From the NCBI GenBank assembly GCA_045613385.1, contig JAZLAW010000022.1:12346-76345 (forward strand): a stretch of DNA of 64,000 bases. The letters are read 5' to 3'. Below, one piece after another: positions 25,728 to 33,451 of this stretch; the first letter of the stretch is position 1; the number at the start of each line of letters is the position of its first letter. The DNA is from SIG565 sp045613385 (GTDB taxonomy: Bacteria > Bacillota > Clostridia > Oscillospirales > Acutalibacteraceae). Under the pieces are notes generated by a model. That model worked only from the letters and a program-made list of their open reading frames with translations, was not told where the DNA came from and made no database searches. Position numbers and translations under genes: made by a program.

Positions 25728-26696
25728 ATGGAATATTATGTAAACCCCGCAAGCTTTCAAAGTGCCTTCACCCTACCGGGTGATGTTGCCGACCGGCATT
25801 TAAAACTTGCAAGTGCAACGCAACTTAAAGTAATTATATATTTTTTCCGCCATATCTCAGCTAATAAGACTGCAGATGAAATGGCGGAAGAGCTTCGCAT
25901 ACCCAAAAGTGAAGTTGATGATGCTTTGCTTTACTGGTGCAATTCAGGTATTCTTATGTCTAAAAACGCGCCTGAATTATCGCAAAATACCGCCGAAGAA
26001 AAGCCTAAAATCACCAAAAAGCCAATCACCGAAATGCCTACCCGCCGCGATGTTACTGTTCGCGCGAGTACTGACGAACGTTTTGCTTTTCTTTTACGCG
26101 AATCACAGGTCAGATTTGGCAGACTGCTTAAGGATAACGAATCGCGCGTTCTGCTTTGGCTATATGAAGATGAAGGTATGGATGCTTCATTAATTCTTAT
26201 GTTACTTGAGTATGCTAAGAATGAAAATAATTGTAATTTAGGTTTCATCCAGCGTACCGCGGCAGATTGGATGAATAGGGGTATTACCACAATAACTGAC
26301 GCCGAAAAACATATAACCAAGCTTTGCAACCAAAAAAATGCCTGGAAAATTGTCAAAACCGCATTTGGATTGGATGACAGAATGCCAAGCAGTAAGGAAC
26401 TTGAAAACTCGGACAAATGGATAAATATATGGGGCTTTGACCGCGCTATACTTCGTTTGGCCTATGAACAATGTGTTGACACAAAATCTAAGTTTTCTAT
26501 GGCGTATGTGGCAAAAATTCTCGAAAACTGGTATAACGGTGGAGTAAAAACCGAAAAAGATGCTCTAAATAAAATACAAAAAGGCAATTCTAAAGCTCAA
26601 GAAGAAAGTGATTTCGGTCACACTAAAGAAGAACTTGATTTAATAGAAAAACTAATAAACGAAGGATATGGGGGAAAACCAAATAATGGGCTATAA
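25728..26696 (+). CDS. DnaD-family primosome protein
   Basis: This 322-residue protein has an N-terminal winged-helix-like DnaD domain (about 1-85) and DnaB_2/DDBH2 repeats from about residue 110 (LKDNESRVLLWLYEDEGMDASLILMLLEYA...AADWMNRGITTI...ILENWYNGGVKT). The DDBH2 end motif W-x2-G is present in both copies. Such proteins remodel DNA and help load the replicative helicase in Firmicutes. ATG 25728 follows AGGTG with 7-nt spacing. The next gene, a DnaC/DnaI-type loader, overlaps its 3' end. Confidence 0.88.
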   Translation: MEYYVNPASFQSAFTLPGDVADRHLKLASATQLKVIIYFFRHISANKTADEMAEELRIPKSEVDDALLYWCNSGILMSKNAPELSQNTAEEKPKITKKPITEMPTRRDVTVRASTDERFAFLLRESQVRFGRLLKDNESRVLLWLYEDEGMDASLILMLLEYAKNENNCNLGFIQRTAADWMNRGITTITDAEKHITKLCNQKNAWKIVKTAFGLDDRMPSSKELENSDKWINIWGFDRAILRLAYEQCVDTKSKFSMAYVAKILENWYNGGVKTEKDALNKIQKGNSKAQEESDFGHTKEELDLIEKLINEGYGGKPNNGL

Positions 26697-27648
26697 TAGT
26701 GAAACTTATTCGAAAGCGCTCAGAATTATTACCGAAAACGCACGAAAACGCGATAGCATATATAATAACGAACTTGAAAAGGTTTATGCAAACATCCCCG
26801 AACTTCAAAAAATAGATACAGTGCTTGGAAAAATCGGGTCTAAAGCGGCTATCGCTGCCCTTTCCGGTGATTTTTCAGGTCTTGAAATACTTAAAATAGA
26901 GTCCTCTACCCTGACACAAAGAAAAGACCAGATTTTAAGGGATGCGGGTCTTATAAAGCCCGAAGTCAACTGTAAAAAATGCTCGGACACCGGATATATA
27001 GACGGTAAATACTGCGACTGTGTCAAGATACTTGCAAAACAGATTACCTTTGAAAATTTATCGAAACAAATGCCTATAACAAACCAGAAGTTCGAGAATT
27101 TCGATTTGAAGTTTTATTCTACCACACCCGATAAAAACGGTGTGGTGCCGAGAAAAGTAATGACAGGCATTCTCAAAATGGCAAGGGAATATTGTATTAA
27201 TTTTAGCGAAAATTCAAAGAGTTTGTTGTTTATGGGAAACACGGGGCTCGGCAAAACACATTTGTCTTTATCTATCGTATCCGAAATGGTTGAACGCGGA
27301 TACGGTGTCATTTACGGCTCAGCGCAAAATTTATTCGCCGAAGTTGAAAAGGAACACTTTTCATACTCTGGCACAAATGATAAAATGGAAGCTCTGCTTA
27401 GTGTAGATTTACTCGTAATAGATGACCTTGGAACCGAGTTTTCCACAACGTTCACACAGTCGGTTTTCTATAATATTGTAAACACGCGTATCCTAAACCG
27501 CCGACCAACAATAATTAACACTAATCTTACGTTTGCCGAAATTGAGCAGAGATATACACCGCGTATCTCTTCGCGTTTTCTCGGCAATTATGAACTTATC
27601 AAATTTTTCGGCACCGATATAAGACAACAAAAAGCTCTACAAAAATAA
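26686..27648 (+). CDS. DnaC/DnaI-type helicase loader ATPase
   Basis: This 320-residue AAA+ protein has an N-terminal helical part, a four-Cys zinc site (C96, C99, C110, C112; CKKCSDTG...YCDC), Walker A GNTGLGKTH (184-192), Walker B LLVIDDLGTE and a sensor/Arg region NTRILNRRPTIINTN. It loads the DnaB-type helicase during replication initiation or restart. The ATG at 26686 overlaps the dnaD gene by 11 nt, preceded by GGGGGA. An upstream ATG at 26668 has a ribosome-binding site placed too close. Confidence 0.88.
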   Translation: MGYNSETYSKALRIITENARKRDSIYNNELEKVYANIPELQKIDTVLGKIGSKAAIAALSGDFSGLEILKIESSTLTQRKDQILRDAGLIKPEVNCKKCSDTGYIDGKYCDCVKILAKQITFENLSKQMPITNQKFENFDLKFYSTTPDKNGVVPRKVMTGILKMAREYCINFSENSKSLLFMGNTGLGKTHLSLSIVSEMVERGYGVIYGSAQNLFAEVEKEHFSYSGTNDKMEALLSVDLLVIDDLGTEFSTTFTQSVFYNIVNTRILNRRPTIINTNLTFAEIEQRYTPRISSRFLGNYELIKFFGTDIRQQKALQK

Positions 27649-27660
27649 TACATATTTCAC

Positions 27661-27686
27661 CCTTTAGTAGTTCAAACTATTAAAGG
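27661..27686 (+). promoter_or_regulatory. Hairpin that masks the ribosome-binding site of a 51-aa gene
   Basis: CCTTTAGTAG (27661-27670) pairs with CTATTAAAGG (27677-27686), 10 bp with one G-T pair and a 6-nt loop. The 3' arm contains AAAGG, which is the Shine-Dalgarno for the ATG at 27695. No U-run follows, so a terminator is unlikely. Confidence 0.55.
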
Positions 27687-27694
27687 GTGATTTT

Positions 27695-27850
27695 ATGAAG
27701 GAATTATTGAACGAAAATCCTGAGTTCAAGGCATACTTTGACTCACTTCCAAAGTTTGTACAAGAGACATTAACACAAAGCACAAACTTTGGAAAAAGCG
27801 AAGAAGAGTTGCGCTCAATGGCCGAAAATTTAATGAAAAACGCAAAATAA
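27695..27850 (+). CDS. Small acidic protein, unknown (51 aa)
   Basis: This 51-residue frame begins MKELLNENPEFKAYFDSLPK and continues with a short, probably helical, stretch (FVQETLTQST...SEEELRSMAENLMKN). AAAGGGTGA precedes the ATG by 4-8 nt. No family was recognised with certainty. It follows the helicase-loader gene by 46 nt and precedes a terminator, so it is either the last gene of the dnaD-dnaC transcript or regulated separately by the hairpin upstream. The coding bias (RBS, terminator, codon choice) supports a real gene. Confidence 0.68.
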   Translation: MKELLNENPEFKAYFDSLPKFVQETLTQSTNFGKSEEELRSMAENLMKNAK

Positions 27851-27851
27851 A

Positions 27852-27877
27852 AACAGAGTGCTCACACTCTGTTTTTT
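27852..27877. terminator. Bidirectional terminator
   Basis: AACAGAGTG/CACTCTGTT with loop CTCA, followed by a T-run on the plus strand. It directly follows the 51-aa gene; the minus-strand histidine phosphatase ends at 27881 on the other side. Confidence 0.8.
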
Positions 27878-27880
27878 GTT

Positions 27881-28483
27881 TTATATATAATCTACCACTT
27901 CGACTATTCCGCTACGCTGATATAAAGAAGGGGTCACCATTATTGTATATCCCCTGCCGTTTTCGGTTGTCCACTGCAACAGGCTCTGCCGCGGTAATGC
28001 CGCCGCCGCCAAAAATGACATTATTGTACCACCGTGCATAAATACTGCCGCATCTGTTACATCATTTTCCATCATATCGCGGACAATAGTATTAATAGCA
28101 ACGCATATACGCTTTACAAACTCGGTATTATCTTCGCCGCCAGGAGGCGCGGAACGTTTACCGGAAGTCCATTCGGTATATTCGGGCAATATTTCAAGTT
28201 CGTTTGCTGTTTTTCCTTCAAACTCTCCGAAATCGTACTCTATTAAATCCGGAACTACAAGTATCTCTCTGTCAGGATAAATAATCTTCGCAGTCTGTCT
28301 GCAGCGAAGCATCGGACTTGAATATATTTTTTGCACTTCGGGATACTCAAGGTTTTCTTTAAGCCTTGTGAGTTCGGCAACACCTTCCGGTGTTACAGGC
28401 AACTCAGTTCTGCCTATATACTGTCCTTTCAAATTACCATCGGTCATACCGTGGCGGATTAAATGAAGTTTATAAGTTTTCAT
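27881..28483 (-). CDS. Histidine phosphatase (phosphoglycerate mutase-like)
   Basis: This 200-residue branch-1 histidine phosphatase has the catalytic motif LIRHGMTDGN (nucleophile H11), GQYIGRTELPVTPEG, YSSPMLRCRQTA, EYDFGEFEGKT and the second His in FMHGGTIMS. The order of motifs resembles CobC/alpha-ribazole phosphatases and GpmB-like enzymes; no cobalamin genes are near, so the substrate is open. The ATG shares one base with the hemW stop (TAATG), so translation is coupled. It is the last gene of the pduL-hemW-phosphatase string. Confidence 0.85.
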   Translation of the reverse strand: MKTYKLHLIRHGMTDGNLKGQYIGRTELPVTPEGVAELTRLKENLEYPEVQKIYSSPMLRCRQTAKIIYPDREILVVPDLIEYDFGEFEGKTANELEILPEYTEWTSGKRSAPPGGEDNTEFVKRICVAINTIVRDMMENDVTDAAVFMHGGTIMSFLAAAALPRQSLLQWTTENGRGYTIMVTPSLYQRSGIVEVVDYI

Positions 28484-29586
28484 TAAAATAACTCCTTAAT
28501 AAATGAAGAAATAATACCATTGGAAACCAACATACCGTTTACGGTAAGTGAAATCGTTTGGTCTGTCACCCGGCACAAACCGTGCTTTTGATAAAATTTT
28601 GCTTTCTCAAAAATCTCTTTTGGCATATCTGTAGAAAAGCGTTCATAAAACTCTCTCCCGCTGATACCCTTTTTTAAACGCAATCCTAACATAATATACT
28701 CATCCATTCCGCCGCCTTCACCATCAGGCACGATGGCGGGATTTTGCAGATAAGATTTTAAATCATCAGTATAATAAAAACGTTTGCCGTCCAAAAAAGA
28801 ATGTGCCGCAGGGCCTATTCCGAGATACTCTCCGCACTGCCAATAATTACTGTTATGTCGGCCTTCATATCCAAGTTTTGCAAAGTTCGATATTTCATAA
28901 TGGTTATATCCGCTTTTCTCTAAAATTTCGTGGGTTAGCAGATATTGTTTTACCGACATATCTTCATCGGGTAAAATAAGTTGCTCCTTTATTTTATACA
29001 AAGGAGTTCCCTGTTCGAGTTTTAGCATATAGGTGGAAATGTGCTCAGGTTTCATAGATAAAATAAATTCAAGGCTCTTTTTCAGACTATTTTCACTTGA
29101 ATTTGGCAAAGCAGTCATTAAATCAAGCGATATGTTATCAAATCCGCTATTCCTTGCTACAGCTAGCGCTTTCTCGGCATCAAGTACCGTGTGGCGTCTA
29201 CCAAGTATTTTAAGCTCATCGGGGTTACCACTCTGAACACCGATAGACAATCGGTTACATCCTGTTTTTCTGAAATCTGCAAGTAATGTTTCCAGTTTGT
29301 CCCCTGGATTTACTTCTACAGTAATTTCGGCTCCGTCAGTAACGTTAAAATTTTTACGTATGGCATCCATCAAGCGCCCGAGTTGAGCACCTGACATAAT
29401 ACTGGGTGTTCCGCCGCCTATATACACAGAAGAAACAGGACGGGCTATTTGCCCGCCCCATTTATTAACTTCATCAACCGTTTTATCTATATATTCTTTT
29501 AACAATTCGGTAGTAGCTACCGAATAAAAATTACAGTATGCGCATTTCTGCACACAAAACGGTATATGAATATAAATTCCAAACAT
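28483..29586 (-). CDS. hemW: HemW-type radical SAM protein (heme chaperone family)
   Basis: This 367-residue radical SAM protein has the cluster motif CVQKCAYC (C11, C15, C18) directly after the typical IYIHIPF start, the GGGTPS motif, EVNPGDKLETL, NRLSIGVQSG and ISTYMLKLEQGTPL. HemW binds heme and helps insert it; it is often annotated as oxygen-independent coproporphyrinogen oxidase, but the N-terminus here is HemW-type. The ATG at 29586 is one base after the pduL stop; no strong Shine-Dalgarno is seen, so coupling to pduL is likely. A longer frame inside pduL is rejected. Confidence 0.92.
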   Translation of the reverse strand: MFGIYIHIPFCVQKCAYCNFYSVATTELLKEYIDKTVDEVNKWGGQIARPVSSVYIGGGTPSIMSGAQLGRLMDAIRKNFNVTDGAEITVEVNPGDKLETLLADFRKTGCNRLSIGVQSGNPDELKILGRRHTVLDAEKALAVARNSGFDNISLDLMTALPNSSENSLKKSLEFILSMKPEHISTYMLKLEQGTPLYKIKEQLILPDEDMSVKQYLLTHEILEKSGYNHYEISNFAKLGYEGRHNSNYWQCGEYLGIGPAAHSFLDGKRFYYTDDLKSYLQNPAIVPDGEGGGMDEYIMLGLRLKKGISGREFYERFSTDMPKEIFEKAKFYQKHGLCRVTDQTISLTVNGMLVSNGIISSFIKELF

Positions 29587-29587
29587 A

Positions 29588-30163
29588 TTAGTCAAGAATA
29601 ATGCCTGTGCAACCGCCAGGAATTGCAGCTGCATTTGCTTCATCAGTATCAAGATGCATCGCCAACTTGTAGCTAGAACTTACACGTGCAACTACATCAT
29701 CGAAAACCAAAGCTCTGCCTTCGGTAGGAATTTTAACCGATACAATCTGCTTATCGGTAATGTTATACTTCTGGGCATCTTCGGGTGTCATATGTATATG
29801 ACGTTTTGCTGCAATAACGCCTTCGGTAAGTTCAACTTCGCCGCAAGGTCCTACTAATTTACAAGCACCGCTATCCTTAACATCGCCTGATTCACGAATT
29901 GGAGCCTTAACACCGATTGAACGAGCATCGGTCAAAGAAATTTCCACCTGTGTTGACGGTCTGCAAGGACCGAGAATAGATACGCCTGCAAGTTCCTTTT
30001 TAGGACCTACAACAGTTACGCGTTCTTCACAGGCAAACTGACCGGGCTGAGATAAATCTTTTTTGGGTGTAAGTTTATATCCCTTGCCGAAAAGTGTTTC
30101 AAGGTCGGCTTCTGATACATGCACGTGACGTGCAGAAATTTCAACTAAAACTGTTTTTTCCAT
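29588..30163 (-). CDS. pduL: PduL-type phosphate acyltransferase (phosphotransacylase)
   Basis: This 191-residue protein has the two His-rich zinc motifs ARHVHVS and KRHIHMTPEDA, with GPCRPSTQVEISLTDAR between them and a C-terminal HLDTDEANAA. PduL interconverts acyl-CoA and acyl-phosphate. No microcompartment shell genes are nearby and no N-terminal encapsulation peptide is seen, so this is probably the free cytosolic form used for acetyl-CoA to acetyl-phosphate. This matches the PFOR in the same window. AAGGAG precedes the ATG. hemW and a phosphatase follow. Confidence 0.93.
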   Translation of the reverse strand: MEKTVLVEISARHVHVSEADLETLFGKGYKLTPKKDLSQPGQFACEERVTVVGPKKELAGVSILGPCRPSTQVEISLTDARSIGVKAPIRESGDVKDSGACKLVGPCGEVELTEGVIAAKRHIHMTPEDAQKYNITDKQIVSVKIPTEGRALVFDDVVARVSSSYKLAMHLDTDEANAAAIPGGCTGIILD

Positions 30164-30197
30164 TTTTCATATCTCCTTAATAATTATTTACATTATT

Positions 30198-30225
30198 ATT
30201 GTACCACATTTTTCTATTATTTCAA
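30198..30225 (-). promoter_or_regulatory. Promoter of pduL-hemW
   Basis: On the minus strand, -35 TTGAAA (30225-30220), a 16-nt spacer and -10 TACAAT (30203-30198), 34 nt upstream of the pduL start. Confidence 0.6.
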
Positions 30226-30236
30226 CCATTTCGGCA

Positions 30237-30266
30237 AAAAAATAAAGGACGGTCAAGCCGTCCTTC
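30237..30266 (-). terminator. Terminator after ferredoxin
   Basis: On the minus strand AAGGACGG/CCGTCCTT with a 5-nt loop is followed by TATTTTTTT, ten nt after the ferredoxin stop. Confidence 0.8.
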
Positions 30267-30276
30267 ATTAAGTAAA

Positions 30277-30447
30277 TTATTCAGCAACGATTGCCTCAAC
30301 AGGACAACCACCAGCACAGGCACCGCAATCAATACAAGCGTCAGCATCGATCACATAACGCTCATCACCTTCGGCGATAGCTTCTACCGGGCAACCTGCT
30401 GCACAAGCACCACAGCTGATGCATTCTTCAGTAATTTTATAAGCCAT
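30277..30447 (-). CDS. 2[4Fe-4S] ferredoxin (clostridial type)
   Basis: This 56-residue protein has two classic cluster motifs, CISCGACAAGCP (residues 9-20) and CIDCGACAGGCP, with the mirror-image spacing of clostridial ferredoxins. It is the natural electron acceptor of PFOR. GGAGGTG lies 6 nt before the ATG. It has its own promoter (30472-30500) and terminator (30237-30266), typical of an abundant electron carrier. It lies between ricT and pduL on the same strand. Confidence 0.97.
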   Translation of the reverse strand: MAYKITEECISCGACAAGCPVEAIAEGDERYVIDADACIDCGACAGGCPVEAIVAE

Positions 30448-30471
30448 TCTCTACACCTCCAATTTACTTAT

Positions 30472-30500
30472 ATTGTAACAAGTAGATTACTAAAAAGCAA
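30472..30500 (-). promoter_or_regulatory. Ferredoxin promoter
   Basis: On the minus strand, -35 TTGCTT (30500-30495), a 17-nt spacer and -10 TACAAT (30477-30472), 24 nt upstream of the ATG. Confidence 0.65.
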
Positions 30501-30515
30501 GTACTATTTTTTATT

Positions 30516-31370
30516 TTACTGATTTTCTGTATTATTGTTTTCCGGCTTTGGTTTTTTCTTTTTGCCCGATGAAATAAATTCCACTTCGCTTTTATGGATT
30601 TTTGTGGGTATTTCATTATCTTCTATCTTAACCATAAGGTTACCCGTTATCAGATTAACATCAGATACAACACCAATGCCTGAATAGGTTTTTACTACCG
30701 AACCTATACCGGGAGTCGTCTTTATTAACTGTTCATACGCGTCCTGCTCGTACTTAAGACAACACATAAGTCTTCCGCAGGAACCCGAAATCTTTGTGGG
30801 GTTTAAAGATAATCCCTGTTCTTTTGCCATCTTTATCGAAACGGGTTGGAAATCCGATAAAAATCTTGAGCAGCAAAACGGTTGACCGCAAATACCGATA
30901 CCACCGAGCATCTTTGCTTCATCTCGGACACCGATTTGTCTGAGTTCTATTCTTGTGTGTAATCTGGAAGCTAAATCTTTTACGAGTTCTCTGAAATCGA
31001 CCCTGCCCTCAGATGTAAAGTAAAAAATAATTTTGCTCCCATCAAATGAATATTCCGCACAGGTAAGGCACATATCCAGCTTATGTTCTGCAACCAGTTC
31101 TTCGCAAATTGCCAAAGCTTCGATTTCTTTTTTGCGGTTTTCTTCCATTTTGGCAATGTCCTTTTCGGTAGCAATACGGAGAACCTTTTTTAGCGGAGCA
31201 ACTATTTTATTGTCCGGTACGAAATGACAGCCTTCACTGACATTTCCACACTCTGTTCCGCGGGATGTTTCAACGATTACATATTGACCTGTTTCGACTT
31301 TTTTACCATCAGGGTCAAAATAATAAATTCTGCCATCTTGTTTAAATTTAACGGCAACAACCTGTATCAT
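30516..31370 (-). CDS. ricT: RicT/YaaT (PSP1-domain) protein
   Basis: This 284-residue protein has the PSP1 domain with conserved Cys motifs GICGQPFCC and GSCGRLMCC, and the YFTSEGRVDFRELVKDLA segment. RicT acts with RicA and RicF in an Fe-S-containing complex that affects RNase Y processing, biofilm and sporulation phenotypes in B. subtilis. The C-terminus is Lys-rich (KKKKPKPENNN). It lies 15 nt after holB, the conserved Firmicute order. Confidence 0.93.
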   Translation of the reverse strand: MIQVVAVKFKQDGRIYYFDPDGKKVETGQYVIVETSRGTECGNVSEGCHFVPDNKIVAPLKKVLRIATEKDIAKMEENRKKEIEALAICEELVAEHKLDMCLTCAEYSFDGSKIIFYFTSEGRVDFRELVKDLASRLHTRIELRQIGVRDEAKMLGGIGICGQPFCCSRFLSDFQPVSIKMAKEQGLSLNPTKISGSCGRLMCCLKYEQDAYEQLIKTTPGIGSVVKTYSGIGVVSDVNLITGNLMVKIEDNEIPTKIHKSEVEFISSGKKKKPKPENNNTENQ

Positions 31371-31385
31371 ATTTTATCCTTTCCG

Positions 31386-32309
31386 TTATACTGCACTGCA
31401 CAGATTACATATAAGCGCATTTAAAAACAAAGAAATATTTATATTTGTCTCTAAACTTGGCTGGGCATCAGCGAGTATATCATAGTAATTTATAAGTTTT
31501 TCGACCGATAAATTCTTTTTTGTATTTAAGCAGATTTCTTCTGCCAGAATTGTTTTAAGATTTTTAACAAATTCAGCACAAGCTACCCTGCTTTTTTCAA
31601 GCGGGTAAGAAAGTTTTAATAGTTCATAAACTCCTTTACCCATAATTAAAGCTTCTGCAAAATCGCGGACTATATCATCTTTTTTATCTTTTTCCGATAA
31701 CAAAGATAATGCCCTGCCAATGTTATTGCGGCTGCTCTTTAAGGCTTCAATAATTTCGTTATAATCTGCCTTAAGGTTGTATTTTAAATAATCGGCCGCC
31801 TCTTCGGTTTTTGGCACCGTAAGAGACAAAACCACACAACGAGATATTATAGTATCAAGCATCATAGATGCGTTTTGGACTATTAATATAAATATCACAT
31901 TCTTAGGCGGTTCTTCCAATACCTTGAGCAACGCATTCTGGGCTTGTTCGTTCATAGTTTCAGCATTCTCAATTACAATAACCTTATTGCCGCCCATATG
32001 CGCCTTTACATATGATGATGCGCGTACTTCCCTTATCTGATTTACCGTAATATTTTTCTTATCTTCCAAAAGAGAAACTTTTATAATATCAGGATGGTTT
32101 TTACCCGCGCTCAGTAGACAGTTTCGACATTTTCCGCAGGGCGCATTGTTTTCTGCACAAACAGCCGCATCCGACAAAAAAGTAGCCAGGGTACGTTTGC
32201 CTGTGCCCGTTTCGCCTTCTATCAAAACAGCGTGCGGTATACGGCGTTCAGCTATAAACTGTTCTACTGTTTCTACAACGCGTTTGTTACCGGCAAAACA
32301 AAAACTCAT
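31386..32309 (-). CDS. holB: DNA polymerase III delta' subunit
   Basis: This 307-residue clamp-loader subunit has a P-loop GETGTGKRT, a Cys zinc module (C...CGKCRNC), the EVRASSYVKAHMGGNKVIVIENAETMN region and LLKVLEEPPKNVIFIL with sensor ISRCVVLSL. It partners with DnaX. Its ATG overlaps the trpS stop (ATGA). As in other Firmicutes, ricT follows. Confidence 0.92.
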   Translation of the reverse strand: MSFCFAGNKRVVETVEQFIAERRIPHAVLIEGETGTGKRTLATFLSDAAVCAENNAPCGKCRNCLLSAGKNHPDIIKVSLLEDKKNITVNQIREVRASSYVKAHMGGNKVIVIENAETMNEQAQNALLKVLEEPPKNVIFILIVQNASMMLDTIISRCVVLSLTVPKTEEAADYLKYNLKADYNEIIEALKSSRNNIGRALSLLSEKDKKDDIVRDFAEALIMGKGVYELLKLSYPLEKSRVACAEFVKNLKTILAEEICLNTKKNLSVEKLINYYDILADAQPSLETNINISLFLNALICNLCSAV

Positions 32310-33304
32310 AGCACAAAGCCAACCTTTTTCATAACCTTACAAATTGTCTTATTTGCAATATATTCTGCCCTTTGCTCACCTGCGCGATAAATATCTTCAA
32401 GTTGCTTTTTATCGCTGATAAATGTGTTATATCTTTCTTTTATGGGGGCCAACTCATCGGCAACGGCTTCGCCTACCGCTAATTTAAAGTCGCCATATCC
32501 TTTGCCCTCAAATTCCTTTGTGATTTCATCGGCAGTTTTACCTGTAACGGATGAATAGATTCCTATAAGGTTATTTATACCCGCCTTATCTTCACCAATA
32601 CAAACTCTCGCTTCGCTATCGGTAACAGCACGTTTGAATTTCCTTATGATATCATCTTTACTATCGAGTATTGCTACCCACGAGTTCACATTTTCATCCG
32701 ACTTTGACATTTTCTTTGTGGGGTCCTGAAGTGACATAACACGTGCACCCACTTTGGGAATATACGCATCCGGAACTGTAAACACTTCGCCGTAAATATG
32801 GTTAAAACGTGTAGCTATATCACGTGCAATTTCAAGGTGTTGCTTCTGGTCTGCACCAACCGGTACCAAATCAGGTTTATAAAGCAAAATATCTGCCGCC
32901 ATAAGCACAGGATAAGAAAATAAACCCGCATTTATATTATCGGCGTGTTTTATTGATTTTTCTTTGAACTGTGTCATACGGGATAATTCACCGAACTGTG
33001 TATAACAAGAGAGTATCCACGCCAGTTGTGAATGTGCCGCAACGTGTGACTGAATAAACACATTGCTTTTCTCAGGGTCGATGCCAAGAGCTAAAAGCAA
33101 AGCCGCAGTAGAATAAATCTGCTGACGGAATTTTTGTGGGTCCTGACGGACCGTAATAGCATGAAGGTCTGCAACTGCATAGGTGCAGTCAAACTCCTCC
33201 TGCATAGAAATCCAGTTTTTAAGAGCGCCTATATAGTTACCAAGGGTTAACATACCACTCGGTTGGATACAACTCAGTACCTTCTTTTTTGCTAACTCTT
33301 CCAT
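32306..33304 (-). CDS. trpS: Tryptophanyl-tRNA synthetase
   Basis: This 332-residue class Ic synthetase charges tRNA-Trp. The HIGH-like motif is TLGNYIG (about residues 20-26) and the KMSKS motif is intact (DPTKKMSKSDEN); LLYKPDLVPVGADQKQHLE forms the Trp pocket region. ATG 33304 follows AAAAGGTG; an in-frame GTG at 33313 would lie inside that site. It heads a trpS-holB-ricT string. Confidence 0.96.
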   Translation of the reverse strand: MEELAKKKVLSCIQPSGMLTLGNYIGALKNWISMQEEFDCTYAVADLHAITVRQDPQKFRQQIYSTAALLLALGIDPEKSNVFIQSHVAAHSQLAWILSCYTQFGELSRMTQFKEKSIKHADNINAGLFSYPVLMAADILLYKPDLVPVGADQKQHLEIARDIATRFNHIYGEVFTVPDAYIPKVGARVMSLQDPTKKMSKSDENVNSWVAILDSKDDIIRKFKRAVTDSEARVCIGEDKAGINNLIGIYSSVTGKTADEITKEFEGKGYGDFKLAVGEAVADELAPIKERYNTFISDKKQLEDIYRAGEQRAEYIANKTICKVMKKVGFVL

Positions 33305-33336
33305 TAATATCACCTTTTAAATACATTATCTATATT

Positions 33337-33365
33337 ATTTTAACACATATATTCAATTTCGGCAA
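33337..33365 (-). promoter_or_regulatory. Possible trpS promoter
   Basis: On the minus strand, -35 TTGCCG (33365-33360), a 17-nt spacer and -10 TAAAAT (33342-33337). The -35 match is only moderate. Confidence 0.4.
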
Positions 33366-33392
33366 GTATTATATAAATAATTAAATTTATGC

Positions 33393-33421
33393 TTGAAACT
33401 ATTGCTATAAAATATTATAAT
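33393..33421 (+). promoter_or_regulatory. Promoter of the DUF1846 gene
   Basis: -35 TTGAAA (33393-33398), a 17-nt spacer and a perfect -10 TATAAT (33416-33421), 30 nt before the ATG. Confidence 0.7.
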
Positions 33422-33451
33422 AAATAATATATTATTACTATGGGGGATTTT

